A stretch of 5,116 nucleotides of DNA from CAXDRM01 sp963991775 (lineage in GTDB: Bacteria > Pseudomonadota > Alphaproteobacteria > Rickettsiales > JABIRX01), in NCBI GenBank assembly GCA_963991775.1, contig CAXDRM010000090.1, forward strand, positions 1-5,116, in the 5' to 3' direction. Under the pieces are notes generated by a model that did no database searches, had not been told where the DNA came from, and saw only the letters and a program-made list of their open reading frames with translations. Position numbers and translations under genes: made by a program. Shown piece by piece: positions 1-4,774 of this stretch. Numbering within the stretch: position 1 is the first letter of the stretch; each line of letters begins with the position of its first letter.

Positions 1-249
1 ATTGGTCGGTTGATTTATAGGTTGTGTAGTTGGCTGACCTGTTGGAAGGCTAGAAGGATTAGTTGTAGGTTGAGCATTTGGTTGAATAGAAGGTTGTGCT
101 GTTGGAATATTAGAAGGTTGATTGCTAGGTAACCCTGTAGGTTGACTAGAAGGTCCTCTTGATGGTGCTACAGTAGGTAAAGAGCTAGGATTGCTGCTAG
201 GAGAATAAGTAGGATGTTTAGTTGGTAATCTAGTAGGAGCTCTAGTTGG
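1..249 (-). repeat. Degenerate 12-nt-period coding repeat (xxP[T/S] units)
   Basis: The stretch encodes 21 consecutive tetrapeptides with Pro at fixed spacing (residues 124 to 204). The DNA units are degenerate: proline codons alternate between CCT and CCA and the variable positions differ from unit to unit. The repeat is therefore conserved at protein level rather than being a recent perfect tandem expansion. The array continues past the left edge, so its full length is unknown. Confidence 0.85.
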
Positions 250-618
250 TGAGGGTCCTGTTGGTGGTCCTACTCCTATCTGGCCTAATGTAGGAGATAG
301 CATCACAAAACCTACTAAATATTTTGCGCCTATAGCAACGTTAAATTGTTTTGTTTTAGGTGCTTTCGGTTTTTTAGTAGTTTTGCTAGAGGTAGTTTTT
401 ATATTGGGTGGTGCAATCTCTGCTAGTTCTTTGTTACATTTAGTAAGTCTGTCATTAAATCTTTCTTTCTTGGCTTCTAAGTCTTTAATTTTTTCTAAAT
501 CCCACAGCCAATTATTTTTTTCTGCAGCTATAGCTTGATCTAATTTTTTAATTTGTGCTGCTAAAGTTTCTTTTACTGATAATTTTTTGCGATATTCTTC
601 TGAACCGTGATTCGACAT
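1..618 (-). CDS. Coiled-coil protein with Pro-Thr/Ser tetrapeptide-repeat tail (partial, 3' end outside window)
   Basis: An open frame of 206 codons runs from an ATG at 618-616 off the left edge without a stop. The start is supported by AGGAG seven bases upstream and by a good promoter. Residues 1-70 are a charged, Lys/Glu/Leu-rich, probably coiled-coil segment. Residues 74-90 are a Lys/Thr/Pro-rich linker (six lysines between K84 and K90 and around it). Residues about 92-117 are moderately hydrophobic and could span a membrane. From P124 to P204 a proline falls at every fourth residue, mostly followed by Thr or Ser: 21 tetrapeptide units of the form xxP[T/S], for example SSQPTGLPSNQPSN. No N-terminal signal peptide is visible. 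If the hydrophobic segment is a membrane anchor, the lysines before it favour the N-terminus inside and the Pro-Thr tail outside; that is inference. Such tails are low-complexity, often extracellular and abundant in eukaryotic surface proteins. The function is not recognised. The gene is certain as an open frame; its role is unknown. Confidence 0.85.
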   Translation of the reverse strand, partial: MSNHGSEEYRKKLSVKETLAAQIKKLDQAIAAEKNNWLWDLEKIKDLEAKKERFNDRLTKCNKELAEIAPPNIKTTSSKTTKKPKAPKTKQFNVAIGAKYLVGFVMLSPTLGQIGVGPPTGPSPTRAPTRLPTKHPTYSPSSNPSSLPTVAPSRGPSSQPTGLPSNQPSNIPTAQPSIQPNAQPTTNPSSLPTGQPTTQPINQPTN

Positions 619-625
619 TTAGGCA

Positions 626-630
626 CTCCT
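626..630 (-). promoter_or_regulatory. Ribosome binding site of the Pro-Thr tail gene
   Basis: On the minus strand AGGAG lies 7 nt before the ATG at 618. It is one of only two clear Shine-Dalgarno sequences in the window and fixes the start of this gene. Confidence 0.75.
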
Positions 631-647
631 TTATATAAGTTTGCCAT

Positions 648-676
648 ATTATAACATAATTTGCTGTTTAGAGCAA
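648..676 (-). promoter_or_regulatory. Sigma70-type promoter of the Pro-Thr tail gene
   Basis: On the minus strand a -35 box TTGCTC (676-671) is followed after exactly 17 nt by a perfect -10 box TATAAT (653-648), predicting a start near 641 and a leader of about 23 nt. The promoter lies in the 84-nt gap after the prepilin-like gene, so the repeat-protein gene is probably transcribed on its own. The -35 box overlaps the right arm of an inverted repeat (659-678). Confidence 0.7.
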
Positions 677-678
677 AT
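659..678. promoter_or_regulatory. Inverted repeat over the -35 box, possible operator
   Basis: ATTTGCT (659-665) and AGCAAAT (672-678) form a perfect 7-bp inverted repeat separated by GTTTAG. The right arm contains most of the -35 box of the leftward promoter, a position typical of repressor operators. No regulator is encoded in the window, and a 7-bp palindrome can arise by chance in AT-rich DNA. Confidence 0.3.
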
Positions 679-702
679 ATCTGGGTGCTAAAGGGAGTAT
701 TT

Positions 703-1542
703 TTAGTCTAATTTATATTTCTCATAGAAATATTCGGTAACTGTATCAATTTCTCTGCTGGAAAGTGGTTTATCAAAAATAATGATTTCAGAGATTTTAC
801 CTTCAAAATTATTTGTAATATCACCAAATCTTACACCAGCAAATTGGGTGCTTGGGTCACCACTATTACCAGCGGGACCTTCTTGATTAACATAATAATT
901 CATGGCTACATTAGTAGGTCCTGAACTAGCATCAGAAGTAACTATAACAAGATTCATATCATTAACCTTATAGCTATAAGTGCCAGCTTCACCTATGCCA
1001 TTATCAAAACTGATAGTTTCATCACTATTTGCTCTTAAATCTAAAGTGTTAACTTCTAAAAAAGTTGCATCGGCAGCTTGAGCTACAGTAGGTAAAAATA
1101 CTATTGCTACGCTAAAATTATCATTTAGGGTAAAGCTACGTGATAGGCTATCGCTAGTGCCAGTATCATCATCAAACGAAATTGTTGGAAAATCTGCCAT
1201 GCCATCTTTTTGGTAAATTGGTTCATTACTAATAGTCATAGTGGTACGATCAGGATCACCAATTTTACTTCTTATGCTGGTTACGAAATTATCTGAATCA
1301 CGTTTTAATAATTTAGTATCAAGCACATCATACCAGAGCACAGCTGACATTTCTAAGTTGCTATTAAAAATTTCCCAAACAGGAGAATTACTGGTAATCG
1401 CTCTAGCAGCTCTGACTTTAGCTTGATTCATCAAATTGATACCAACATTAATTAAGCCAAGTAATAAACCGATAATTACTAACACAATAGATAATTCAAC
1501 CAGAGTAAAAGCTTTTTGAGATGTTATTTTAGAGTTATGCAT
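703..1542 (-). CDS. Prepilin-type N-terminal cleavage/methylation protein with LamG-like C-terminal region
   Basis: The 279-residue product starts with a short basic leader (residues 1-11, ending K10-A11), then FTLVE at 12-16 and a hydrophobic helix to about residue 37. This is the signature of type IV pilins and type II secretion pseudopilins, with Phe at +1 and Glu at +5 of the mature protein. The usual Gly at -1 of the peptidase site is Ala here. The rest, residues about 50-279, is far longer than a minor pseudopilin and beta-rich. The end (NNFEGKISEIIIFDKPLSSREI at about 244-265, followed by an amphipathic helix ending EKYKLD) has the pattern of concanavalin/LamG-like jelly-roll domains. 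The ATG has no Shine-Dalgarno sequence but overlaps the end of smr by 19 nt, so translation is probably coupled to smr. No pilus or secretion machinery genes are in view. It is probably anchored in the inner membrane or assembled into a pilus-like fibre, with the LamG-like part binding a glycan or protein; the binding role is inference. Confidence 0.85.
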   Translation of the reverse strand: MHNSKITSQKAFTLVELSIVLVIIGLLLGLINVGINLMNQAKVRAARAITSNSPVWEIFNSNLEMSAVLWYDVLDTKLLKRDSDNFVTSIRSKIGDPDRTTMTISNEPIYQKDGMADFPTISFDDDTGTSDSLSRSFTLNDNFSVAIVFLPTVAQAADATFLEVNTLDLRANSDETISFDNGIGEAGTYSYKVNDMNLVIVTSDASSGPTNVAMNYYVNQEGPAGNSGDPSTQFAGVRFGDITNNFEGKISEIIIFDKPLSSREIDTVTEYFYEKYKLD

Positions 1543-1868
1543 AGACAGCCACTATTATGTTTTTCTTGCTTACAGCTTTTGATCATATGGGTAAATTTCT
1601 TAGTAGCAAGCCAGTTAGGAACTTCTTGATATAATTTACCGCTTTTACCAGTAATGATTTTTACTATTTTAATGTTTTGTTGTAGCGCATATGTTAAAGC
1701 CATCTCAATTTTTTGATAGGCTTCATCTAGATTATAAAGATGGAGGTCAATGGTGATTTCTTGGGCTATTTGTTCAAGATCTTCAGCTTTGCTAGGAATT
1801 TCTGCATTATGTGCTAGAAATTTTTGCCATTCTTGTAGTTGATCTTTTGGTATTATACCATTTCCCAT
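1524..1868 (-). CDS. Smr-domain protein (small MutS-related)
   Basis: The 114-residue product consists of a short N-terminal segment typical of stand-alone Smr proteins (LQEWQKFL at 11-18) and an Smr domain at about 38-114. The domain shows the D-x-H motif (D41, H43 in IDLHLY), an ITGK element (72-75) in the position of the usual HGKG or TGKG, and VPNWL (83-87). Its C-terminal strand CLCITLK ends the domain as expected. Smr domains are nucleases that act on branched DNA or, in SmrB, on mRNA at collided ribosomes; which of these applies here cannot be read from the sequence. The loop after ITGK is short and lacks the common GxG, with G74 and G77 being the nearest glycines. The ATG at 1868 has no Shine-Dalgarno sequence. 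The first codons lie inside a 31-nt inverted repeat whose other copy is upstream of ilvE. The 3' end overlaps the prepilin-like gene by 19 nt. Confidence 0.85.
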   Translation of the reverse strand: MGNGIIPKDQLQEWQKFLAHNAEIPSKAEDLEQIAQEITIDLHLYNLDEAYQKIEMALTYALQQNIKIVKIITGKSGKLYQEVPNWLATKKFTHMIKSCKQEKHNSGCLCITLK

Positions 1869-1885
1869 CTTTATTTATAGTTTTG
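1855..1885. repeat. Left arm of 31-nt inverted repeat, includes smr start
   Basis: This arm is the reverse complement of 2098-2128 at 29 of 31 positions, with both differences being C/T transitions. Twenty-two positions at the outer end (1855-1876) are identical. It covers the smr start codon, the first four codons and 17 nt of leader. The arms enclose a 212-nt segment (1886-2097) holding a hairpin and a promoter. Confidence 0.85.
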
Positions 1886-1986
1886 CAGCTTGAATAAATT
1901 AAAAAAAGGACGAGTGAAATTATGAGAGCATAGCCAAAGCTACGGTCGAGAAATTTTACTCGTCCTTTTTTTAATTTATTAGCTGC
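1885..1986. repeat. 102-nt imperfect palindrome with terminator-like core in both directions
   Basis: The left arm 1885-1921 pairs with 1952-1986 over about 35 bp, with one 2-nt bulge (T1891-G1892) and one G/T mismatch (G1916 with T1957). The core stem is GGACGAGT (1908-1915) with ACTCGTCC (1958-1965). It is flanked by seven A on the left (1901-1907) and seven T on the right (1966-1972), so RNA from either strand ends in a GC-rich stem plus a U7 tract. The loop holds a second small hairpin, TAGC-CAAA-GCTA (1931-1942). It lies between two divergent genes, where a plain terminator has no obvious purpose. It could be an attenuator of smr, the terminator of a small RNA, or a dispersed palindromic repeat element. 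Confidence 0.85.
1901..1965 (-). terminator. Rho-independent terminator in the smr leader
   Basis: For leftward RNA starting near 2010, the stem GGACGAGT/ACTCGTCC (extended by the AT pairs AAATT/AATTT) is followed directly by U7 (1907-1901) and ends 33 nt before the smr ATG. It would terminate transcription ahead of smr, giving an RNA of about 110 nt, unless read-through or a competing fold is used. The mirrored structure would also stop rightward RNA at 1966-1972. Confidence 0.55.
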
Positions 1987-2010
1987 CTTACAGGTTAAGG
2001 AAAAGAGCTA
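1901..2010 (-). ncRNA. Candidate small RNA or attenuated smr leader
   Basis: A good leftward promoter (2045-2017) predicts RNA starting near 2010 and stopping at the U tract at 1907-1901. The RNA would consist of about 20 nt of single strand followed by the long hairpin. There is no plausible open frame in it, and it does not resemble tmRNA, SRP RNA, RNase P RNA or 6S RNA as far as can be judged by eye. The same RNA, if read through, is the leader of smr. The call rests on promoter and terminator placement only. Confidence 0.4.
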
Positions 2011-2016
2011 GTCTTT

Positions 2017-2045
2017 ATTATCAAAAAACACTTACTAATAGTCAA
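2017..2045 (-). promoter_or_regulatory. Sigma70-type promoter toward smr / candidate small RNA
   Basis: On the minus strand the -35 box TTGACT (2045-2040) and the -10 box GATAAT (2022-2017) are exactly 17 nt apart, each one base from consensus. This is the best promoter found upstream of smr, giving a leader of about 140 nt that contains the 102-nt hairpin. The -35 box overlaps an 8-bp hairpin, ACTAATAG-tcaagg-CTATTAGT (2034-2055). Confidence 0.6.
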
Positions 2046-2083
2046 GGCTATTAGTTGCGTATTTTTTAATAAAAATACTACGC
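2034..2083. repeat. Two adjacent hairpins upstream of the smr promoter
   Basis: ACTAATAG (2034-2041) and CTATTAGT (2048-2055) form a perfect 8-bp stem. Immediately after it, GTATTTTT (2059-2066) and AAAAATAC (2071-2078) form a second 8-bp stem, followed at 2084-2088 by five T. The outer AGTCAA (2040-2045) also pairs with TTGACT (2087-2092). They could be a weak rightward terminator or protein-binding sites; nothing rightward is known to enter this region. Confidence 0.45.
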
Positions 2084-2097
2084 TTTTTGACTCTTAA

Positions 2098-2128
2098 CAA
2101 AATTACAAATAAAGATGGGAAATGGTAT
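2098..2128. repeat. Right arm of 31-nt inverted repeat, a second copy of the smr start region
   Basis: The plus strand here reads like the smr leader and start, including an ATG at 2115 followed by the same GGAAATGGTAT. From that ATG a 37-codon frame runs to a TGA at 2226-2228, overlapping the ilvE start in another frame. Beyond the repeat it has no similarity to smr, so it looks like a copied start region and not a gene. Confidence 0.85.
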
Positions 2129-2144
2129 TGACATGATCAGATAC

Positions 2145-2173
2145 TTGCTAAAAAGCCTAACTTATTTTAAAAT
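2145..2173 (+). promoter_or_regulatory. Probable promoter of ilvE-rlmB
   Basis: A -35 box TTGCTA (2145-2150) and a -10 box TAAAAT (2168-2173) are separated by 17 nt, predicting a start near 2180 and a leader of about 29 nt for ilvE. A TTGACA at 2128-2133, abutting the inverted repeat, is a better -35 hexamer but has no -10 box at a usable distance. Confidence 0.5.
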
Positions 2174-2208
2174 ATGCTCTCATTCAATTTATTTATTAGA
2201 TTATTTAT

Positions 2209-3099
2209 ATGGAAATCATACCTTTTGATCAAAGAGAAGGATTTATCTGGTATAATGGCGAGATGGTTCCTTGGCAAAATGCTACAGTGCATGTTTTAAA
2301 TCATGGCTTACATTATGGTAGTTGTGTCTTTGAAGGTATTGCAGTCTATAATGATAAAATTTTTAAATTAACTGAACATCTTGATAGGTTGCTTAAATCA
2401 GCAGAATTGCTTGATTATCAAGTACCATATTCTGTAGCAGAATTAGAGCAAGCAACTAAAGATATTGTAACTAAGCAGCAAGTTTCTAATGGTTATATTA
2501 GGCCTTTTGCTTGGCGAGGCTCTGAAAAAATGGCTATTTCTGCTAAAAATAATTCGATTCATACTGCGATTGCTACATGGACCTGGCCACCATATTTTTC
2601 ACGTGAGGCTAAAAAACAAGGTATTGATATGGTCTTTGCTAAATATCAAAGACCTTCACCAGATACAGCGCCATCTGCTTCAAAAGCTGCAGGTCTTTAT
2701 ATGATTTGTACTATTAGTAAGCATGAAGCAGAAAGAGGTGGTTATGGTGAAGCAATCATGCTTGATCATGAAGGTTATATCGCAGAAGCAACTTGTGCTA
2801 ATATGTTTTTTATTATTGATAATGAATTACATACGCCAATAGCGGATCGTTTTTTAAATGGTATTACTAGGCAAACTATCATTGATTTAGCAAAACAGGC
2901 TGGCTTTAAAGTACATGAACGTCGCATTTCCCCAGATGAATTAGCTAATACGGCAGATTGTTTTTTAACTGGTACAGCAGCTGAAATTACGCGGGTTAAT
3001 TCTATTGAAACGCGTGATAAGCAAACTAAATATGAATTTGCTCCACATAAGATTACTCTTAAACTTATAGAGGATTATACAGCTTTAATTAATGGCTAA
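2209..3099 (+). CDS. ilvE: Branched-chain amino acid aminotransferase
   Basis: This is a fold-type IV PLP enzyme that transfers the amino group between leucine, isoleucine or valine and 2-oxoglutarate, in the cytoplasm. The 296-residue length is normal for the family. Visible features are HGLHYGSCVFEG (32-43) with the family Tyr/Phe-Glu-Gly, the phosphate-side HLDRL (R60) and the PLP lysine K159 in SASKAAGLYM. E193 in YIAEATCANMFF, GITR (218-221) and GTAAEI (255-260) follow. The residue after GTAAEIT is Arg where Pro is usual; it is not a catalytic position. The sequence pattern (FDQRxGxIW at the start, KAAGLYMICTxSKHEA) is that of the alphaproteobacterial enzymes. There is no Shine-Dalgarno sequence before the ATG; the start is chosen because the following residues match the family N-terminus. 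The stop overlaps the rlmB start by 8 nt, indicating one transcript and coupled translation. Host-restricted relatives often lack the rest of the pathway, so the role may be amino-group exchange rather than biosynthesis (inference). Confidence 0.95.
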   Translation: MEIIPFDQREGFIWYNGEMVPWQNATVHVLNHGLHYGSCVFEGIAVYNDKIFKLTEHLDRLLKSAELLDYQVPYSVAELEQATKDIVTKQQVSNGYIRPFAWRGSEKMAISAKNNSIHTAIATWTWPPYFSREAKKQGIDMVFAKYQRPSPDTAPSASKAAGLYMICTISKHEAERGGYGEAIMLDHEGYIAEATCANMFFIIDNELHTPIADRFLNGITRQTIIDLAKQAGFKVHERRISPDELANTADCFLTGTAAEITRVNSIETRDKQTKYEFAPHKITLKLIEDYTALING

Positions 3100-3805
3100 A
3101 GATTTAGTAACTATTTATGGTATTCATCCAGTTTTAGAAATACTTAAAGCTGATATTTTTCGTGTGCAAAAGATCTATACCACAGAAAAGCTGGCTAAAC
3201 GTTATAATGAGCAATTTGCTCAGCTAGGTAGAAAATTACAAGTTTTAGAGCCACAAGATTTTAAAAAGAAATTTTCGACTGAGCTTAATCATCAATATTT
3301 AATTGCTGAGGTGCAAGCTAAGCAATTTTTTACTGCAGATGATTTTATTAAACGCAAACAGCGTGCTGCCAAGATTTTAATTCTTGATCAGCTAACAGAT
3401 GTGCATAATTTAGGTGCAATTATTAGATCGGCAGTAGCCTTTAACATTAGTGATATTTTTATCACTGCGCAAAATTCTTTGACTGATTATGGTTTACTAG
3501 CAAAAGCATCAGCAGGTTTGGTAGAGCATTGTAATTTATATTTAGTCAAAAATTTAAATAGTTTTTTAGCGCAATTAAAAAAACAAGATTATTGGTGTGC
3601 AGGTTTGGCTGGTGAAGCTAAAGCAGATATTAGTGAGCTTAAAAAATTTGAGAAGTTAGCTTTAATCCTAGGTAGTGAAGGGCAGGGTATTAGAAATTTA
3701 GTTAAAGAAAATTGCGATTTATTGGTGAGAATTGAGATTGATACTAAAGTGGAAAGCCTAAATGTATCTAATGCTGCAGCCATAGCTTTATTTACTATAG
3801 GTTAA
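3092..3805 (+). CDS. rlmB: 23S rRNA (guanosine-2251-2'-O)-methyltransferase
   Basis: This is a SPOUT-class (TrmH family) enzyme that methylates the ribose of G2251 in the peptidyl-transferase P loop of 23S rRNA, using S-adenosylmethionine. The 237 residues compare with about 243 in E. coli RlmB. The N-terminal substrate-binding domain (about 5-74, starting IYGIHPVLEIL) has the L30e-like pattern found in RlmB. The knotted catalytic domain (about 94-237) shows all three motifs: motif 1 LTDVHNLGAIIRSA (101-114, with N106 and R112), motif 2 LGSEGQGIR (193-201) and motif 3 ESLNVSNA (221-228). The N-terminal domain and motif spacing favour RlmB over TrmH or the RlmB-like TsnR type. Its ATG lies inside the last codons of ilvE and no ribosome binding site sits at a usable distance, so it is probably translated by coupling. 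The final residues LFTIG end shortly after the knot, as in the family. Confidence 0.93.
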   Translation: MAKDLVTIYGIHPVLEILKADIFRVQKIYTTEKLAKRYNEQFAQLGRKLQVLEPQDFKKKFSTELNHQYLIAEVQAKQFFTADDFIKRKQRAAKILILDQLTDVHNLGAIIRSAVAFNISDIFITAQNSLTDYGLLAKASAGLVEHCNLYLVKNLNSFLAQLKKQDYWCAGLAGEAKADISELKKFEKLALILGSEGQGIRNLVKENCDLLVRIEIDTKVESLNVSNAAAIALFTIG

Positions 3806-3821
3806 ATTTATTAATTCAACA

Positions 3822-3837
3822 AAACTATAAATAGTTT
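3822..3837. terminator. Weak hairpin between convergent genes
   Basis: AAACTA (3822-3827) and TAGTTT (3832-3837) form a 6-bp stem with a TAAA loop, 17 nt after the rlmB stop and 35 nt before the stop of the convergent small gene. The stem is AT-rich and lacks a proper T tract, so it is at best a weak terminator. No better one is present in the 66-nt gap. Confidence 0.25.
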
Positions 3838-3871
3838 CTAGCTGAGTAATTTGGTTCTTGAATTTGGAATG

Positions 3872-4069
3872 TTATCTTATTATTTGTGAAGATTTTTCTT
3901 TTTCCTCATTTTGAACTTGTGCTGCAAATGTTTGCTTTTTTAAATAATCTGATAAAGATTTTTGGTCTGCAACAGGCCCAAGTTTTTGTTGATCTTGAGT
4001 AGTTAACATTTCTTCATCATCATCTGATGAAAAGGTGATATCATATTCAATTGTTTTTTCCCGACTCAT
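3872..4069 (-). CDS. Small acidic hydrophilic protein of unknown function
   Basis: The 65-residue frame begins at an ATG (4069) preceded by a purine-rich AGAAAGAAAG, a weak ribosome site, and by a strong promoter 33 nt upstream. The product has no signal peptide, membrane segment or cysteine. It carries an acidic cluster SSDDDEE (14-20), a basic-hydrophobic middle SDYLKKQTF (40-48) and a charged Gln/Glu/Lys-rich end, and is probably largely disordered or helical. I do not recognise a family. It is transcribed convergently with rlmB and codirectionally with the beta-barrel gene, 102 nt downstream of it. The strong, correctly spaced promoter is the main argument that it is a real gene. Confidence 0.6.
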   Translation of the reverse strand: MSREKTIEYDITFSSDDDEEMLTTQDQQKLGPVADQKSLSDYLKKQTFAAQVQNEEKEKSSQIIR

Positions 4070-4101
4070 GCTTTCTTTCTAAAAATGTTACGAATTCGTT
4101 T

Positions 4102-4130
4102 ATTATAACATTTTGCTGAGTAATGGGCAA
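4102..4130 (-). promoter_or_regulatory. Sigma70-type promoter of the small acidic gene
   Basis: On the minus strand TTGCCC (4130-4125) and a perfect TATAAT (4107-4102) are 17 nt apart, predicting a start near 4095 and a leader of about 26 nt. The -10 region resembles that of the Pro-Thr tail gene: CAGCAAA, a few bases, then GTTATAAT in both. CTGTTTAGA on the plus strand (4139-4147) also recurs at that other promoter. Confidence 0.7.
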
Positions 4131-4162
4131 ATTAATGTCTGTTTAGAACTAATTAAATTTGC
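4127..4162. repeat. Inverted repeat between beta-barrel gene and small acidic gene
   Basis: GCAAATTAAT (4127-4136) pairs with ATTAAATTTGC (4152-4162), 10 bp with one bulged base and a 15-nt loop. It starts 10 nt after the beta-barrel stop and overlaps the -35 box of the next gene. It may stabilise or end the upstream mRNA, or be an operator. There is no T tract. Confidence 0.35.
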
Positions 4163-4171
4163 TCTTAGTAA

Positions 4172-4765
4172 TTAAAATTTATAGGCTAGGCCTATACGAA
4201 TAATGTCCGCATGGATTTTATATTGATTTGGATTTGGAGTATTATCATTGTTTAATGTATCATATTCATGTTGCCACTTTTGATATTTTGCACTTATGAG
4301 AAAATTTTGGTTAATGTTGTATTGAGTGCCAAAACCATAGGCTAATCCCCATTGAGATATTTCTGTAGAGCGATTACTTACTTCTCTAATAAAGTTAACT
4401 TGTGCATATCCTGCTGTAAAAAAAATATCAAATTTATCATTAAGCTTTACTCCAAAATCTGCCTCTACAGAAAACTGAGGGTTATAAATAGATTTGTCAC
4501 CAGAACCATCAGTATCAGGAATAGAGACATCATTTGCTGAGTAATAAATTCCAGGTCTAAAAAATGTTTGTTCAAAATCAAAATTATATCCATAGCCAAA
4601 AGTTACTAGATTATCTCTATTATTTCTCCCAAAAAAAGGACTATCTATATGTTGCTGACTAACATCATATGATGCATACTCGATACTAATAATTGGTTTG
4701 TGCTCTGCATATGCAGCAGCACTAATTATCGAAAAAGCACAGGTAAGAGCTAGAGTTTTTTTCAT
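4172..4765 (-). CDS. Outer membrane beta-barrel surface protein
   Basis: The 197-residue precursor starts with a clear Sec signal peptide: MKK, a hydrophobic core (4-16) and a cleavage site after A18-Y19-A20. The mature 177 residues show alternating polar and aromatic/hydrophobic stretches typical of transmembrane beta strands. Examples are NLVTFGYGYNF at 52-62, FSVEADFGVKL at 98-108, FDIFFTAGYAQVNF at 112-125, WGLAYGFGTQYNI at 139-151 and FLISAKYQKW at 155-164. They are separated by polar, Asn/Asp-rich loops. The protein ends in a strand with C-terminal Phe (IIRIGLAYKF), the outer-membrane assembly signal. Size fits an 8-stranded OmpA/Opa-like or rickettsial surface-antigen barrel. The start is supported by GAGGA four bases before the ATG. 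It is presumably surface-exposed and may contact the host; the exact family member cannot be named. No convincing promoter is seen upstream. Confidence 0.88.
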   Translation of the reverse strand: MKKTLALTCAFSIISAAAYAEHKPIISIEYASYDVSQQHIDSPFFGRNNRDNLVTFGYGYNFDFEQTFFRPGIYYSANDVSIPDTDGSGDKSIYNPQFSVEADFGVKLNDKFDIFFTAGYAQVNFIREVSNRSTEISQWGLAYGFGTQYNINQNFLISAKYQKWQHEYDTLNNDNTPNPNQYKIHADIIRIGLAYKF

Positions 4766-4769
4766 TGAT

Positions 4770-4774
4770 TCCTC
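4770..4774 (-). promoter_or_regulatory. Ribosome binding site of the beta-barrel gene
   Basis: On the minus strand GAGGA precedes the ATG at 4765 by 4 nt. It confirms the start that also gives a normal signal peptide. Confidence 0.7.

Noticed and set aside
1..249. 12-nt-period array read as a non-coding satellite or CRISPR
   Set aside because: It is an open, in-phase part of a 206-codon frame with its own promoter and ribosome site, and the periodicity is conserved at protein level while the DNA is degenerate.
1241..1426. 61-codon plus-strand open frame inside the prepilin-like gene
   Set aside because: It is a complementary-strand shadow of a well-supported gene, with no ribosome site or recognisable product. 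The same applies to plus-frame 2489-2704, minus-frame 3589-3783 and plus-frame 4352-4540.
2128..2133. Perfect-looking -35 box TTGACA next to the inverted repeat
   Set aside because: No -10 hexamer lies 15-19 nt downstream. TTGCTA-17-TAAAAT further on is the better promoter.
2174..2183. ATGCTCTCAT before ilvE complementary to ATGAGAGCAT in the loop of the 102-nt hairpin (1922-1931), suggesting RNA pairing
   Set aside because: Ten or eleven bases of complementarity occur often by chance at this scale, and no other pairing supports it.
2115..2228. 37-codon open frame starting with the same codons as smr, overlapping the ilvE start
   Set aside because: Similarity to smr ends with the inverted repeat, the predicted ilvE promoter starts RNA downstream of its ATG, and it has no ribosome site. 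It is best explained as the copied repeat arm.
3820..3833. 14-nt match CAAAACTATAAATA between the rlmB downstream region and the smr leader (1885-1872, minus)
   Set aside because: About one such match is expected by chance in a window this AT-rich. Flanking similarity is limited to a nearby TTTATT.
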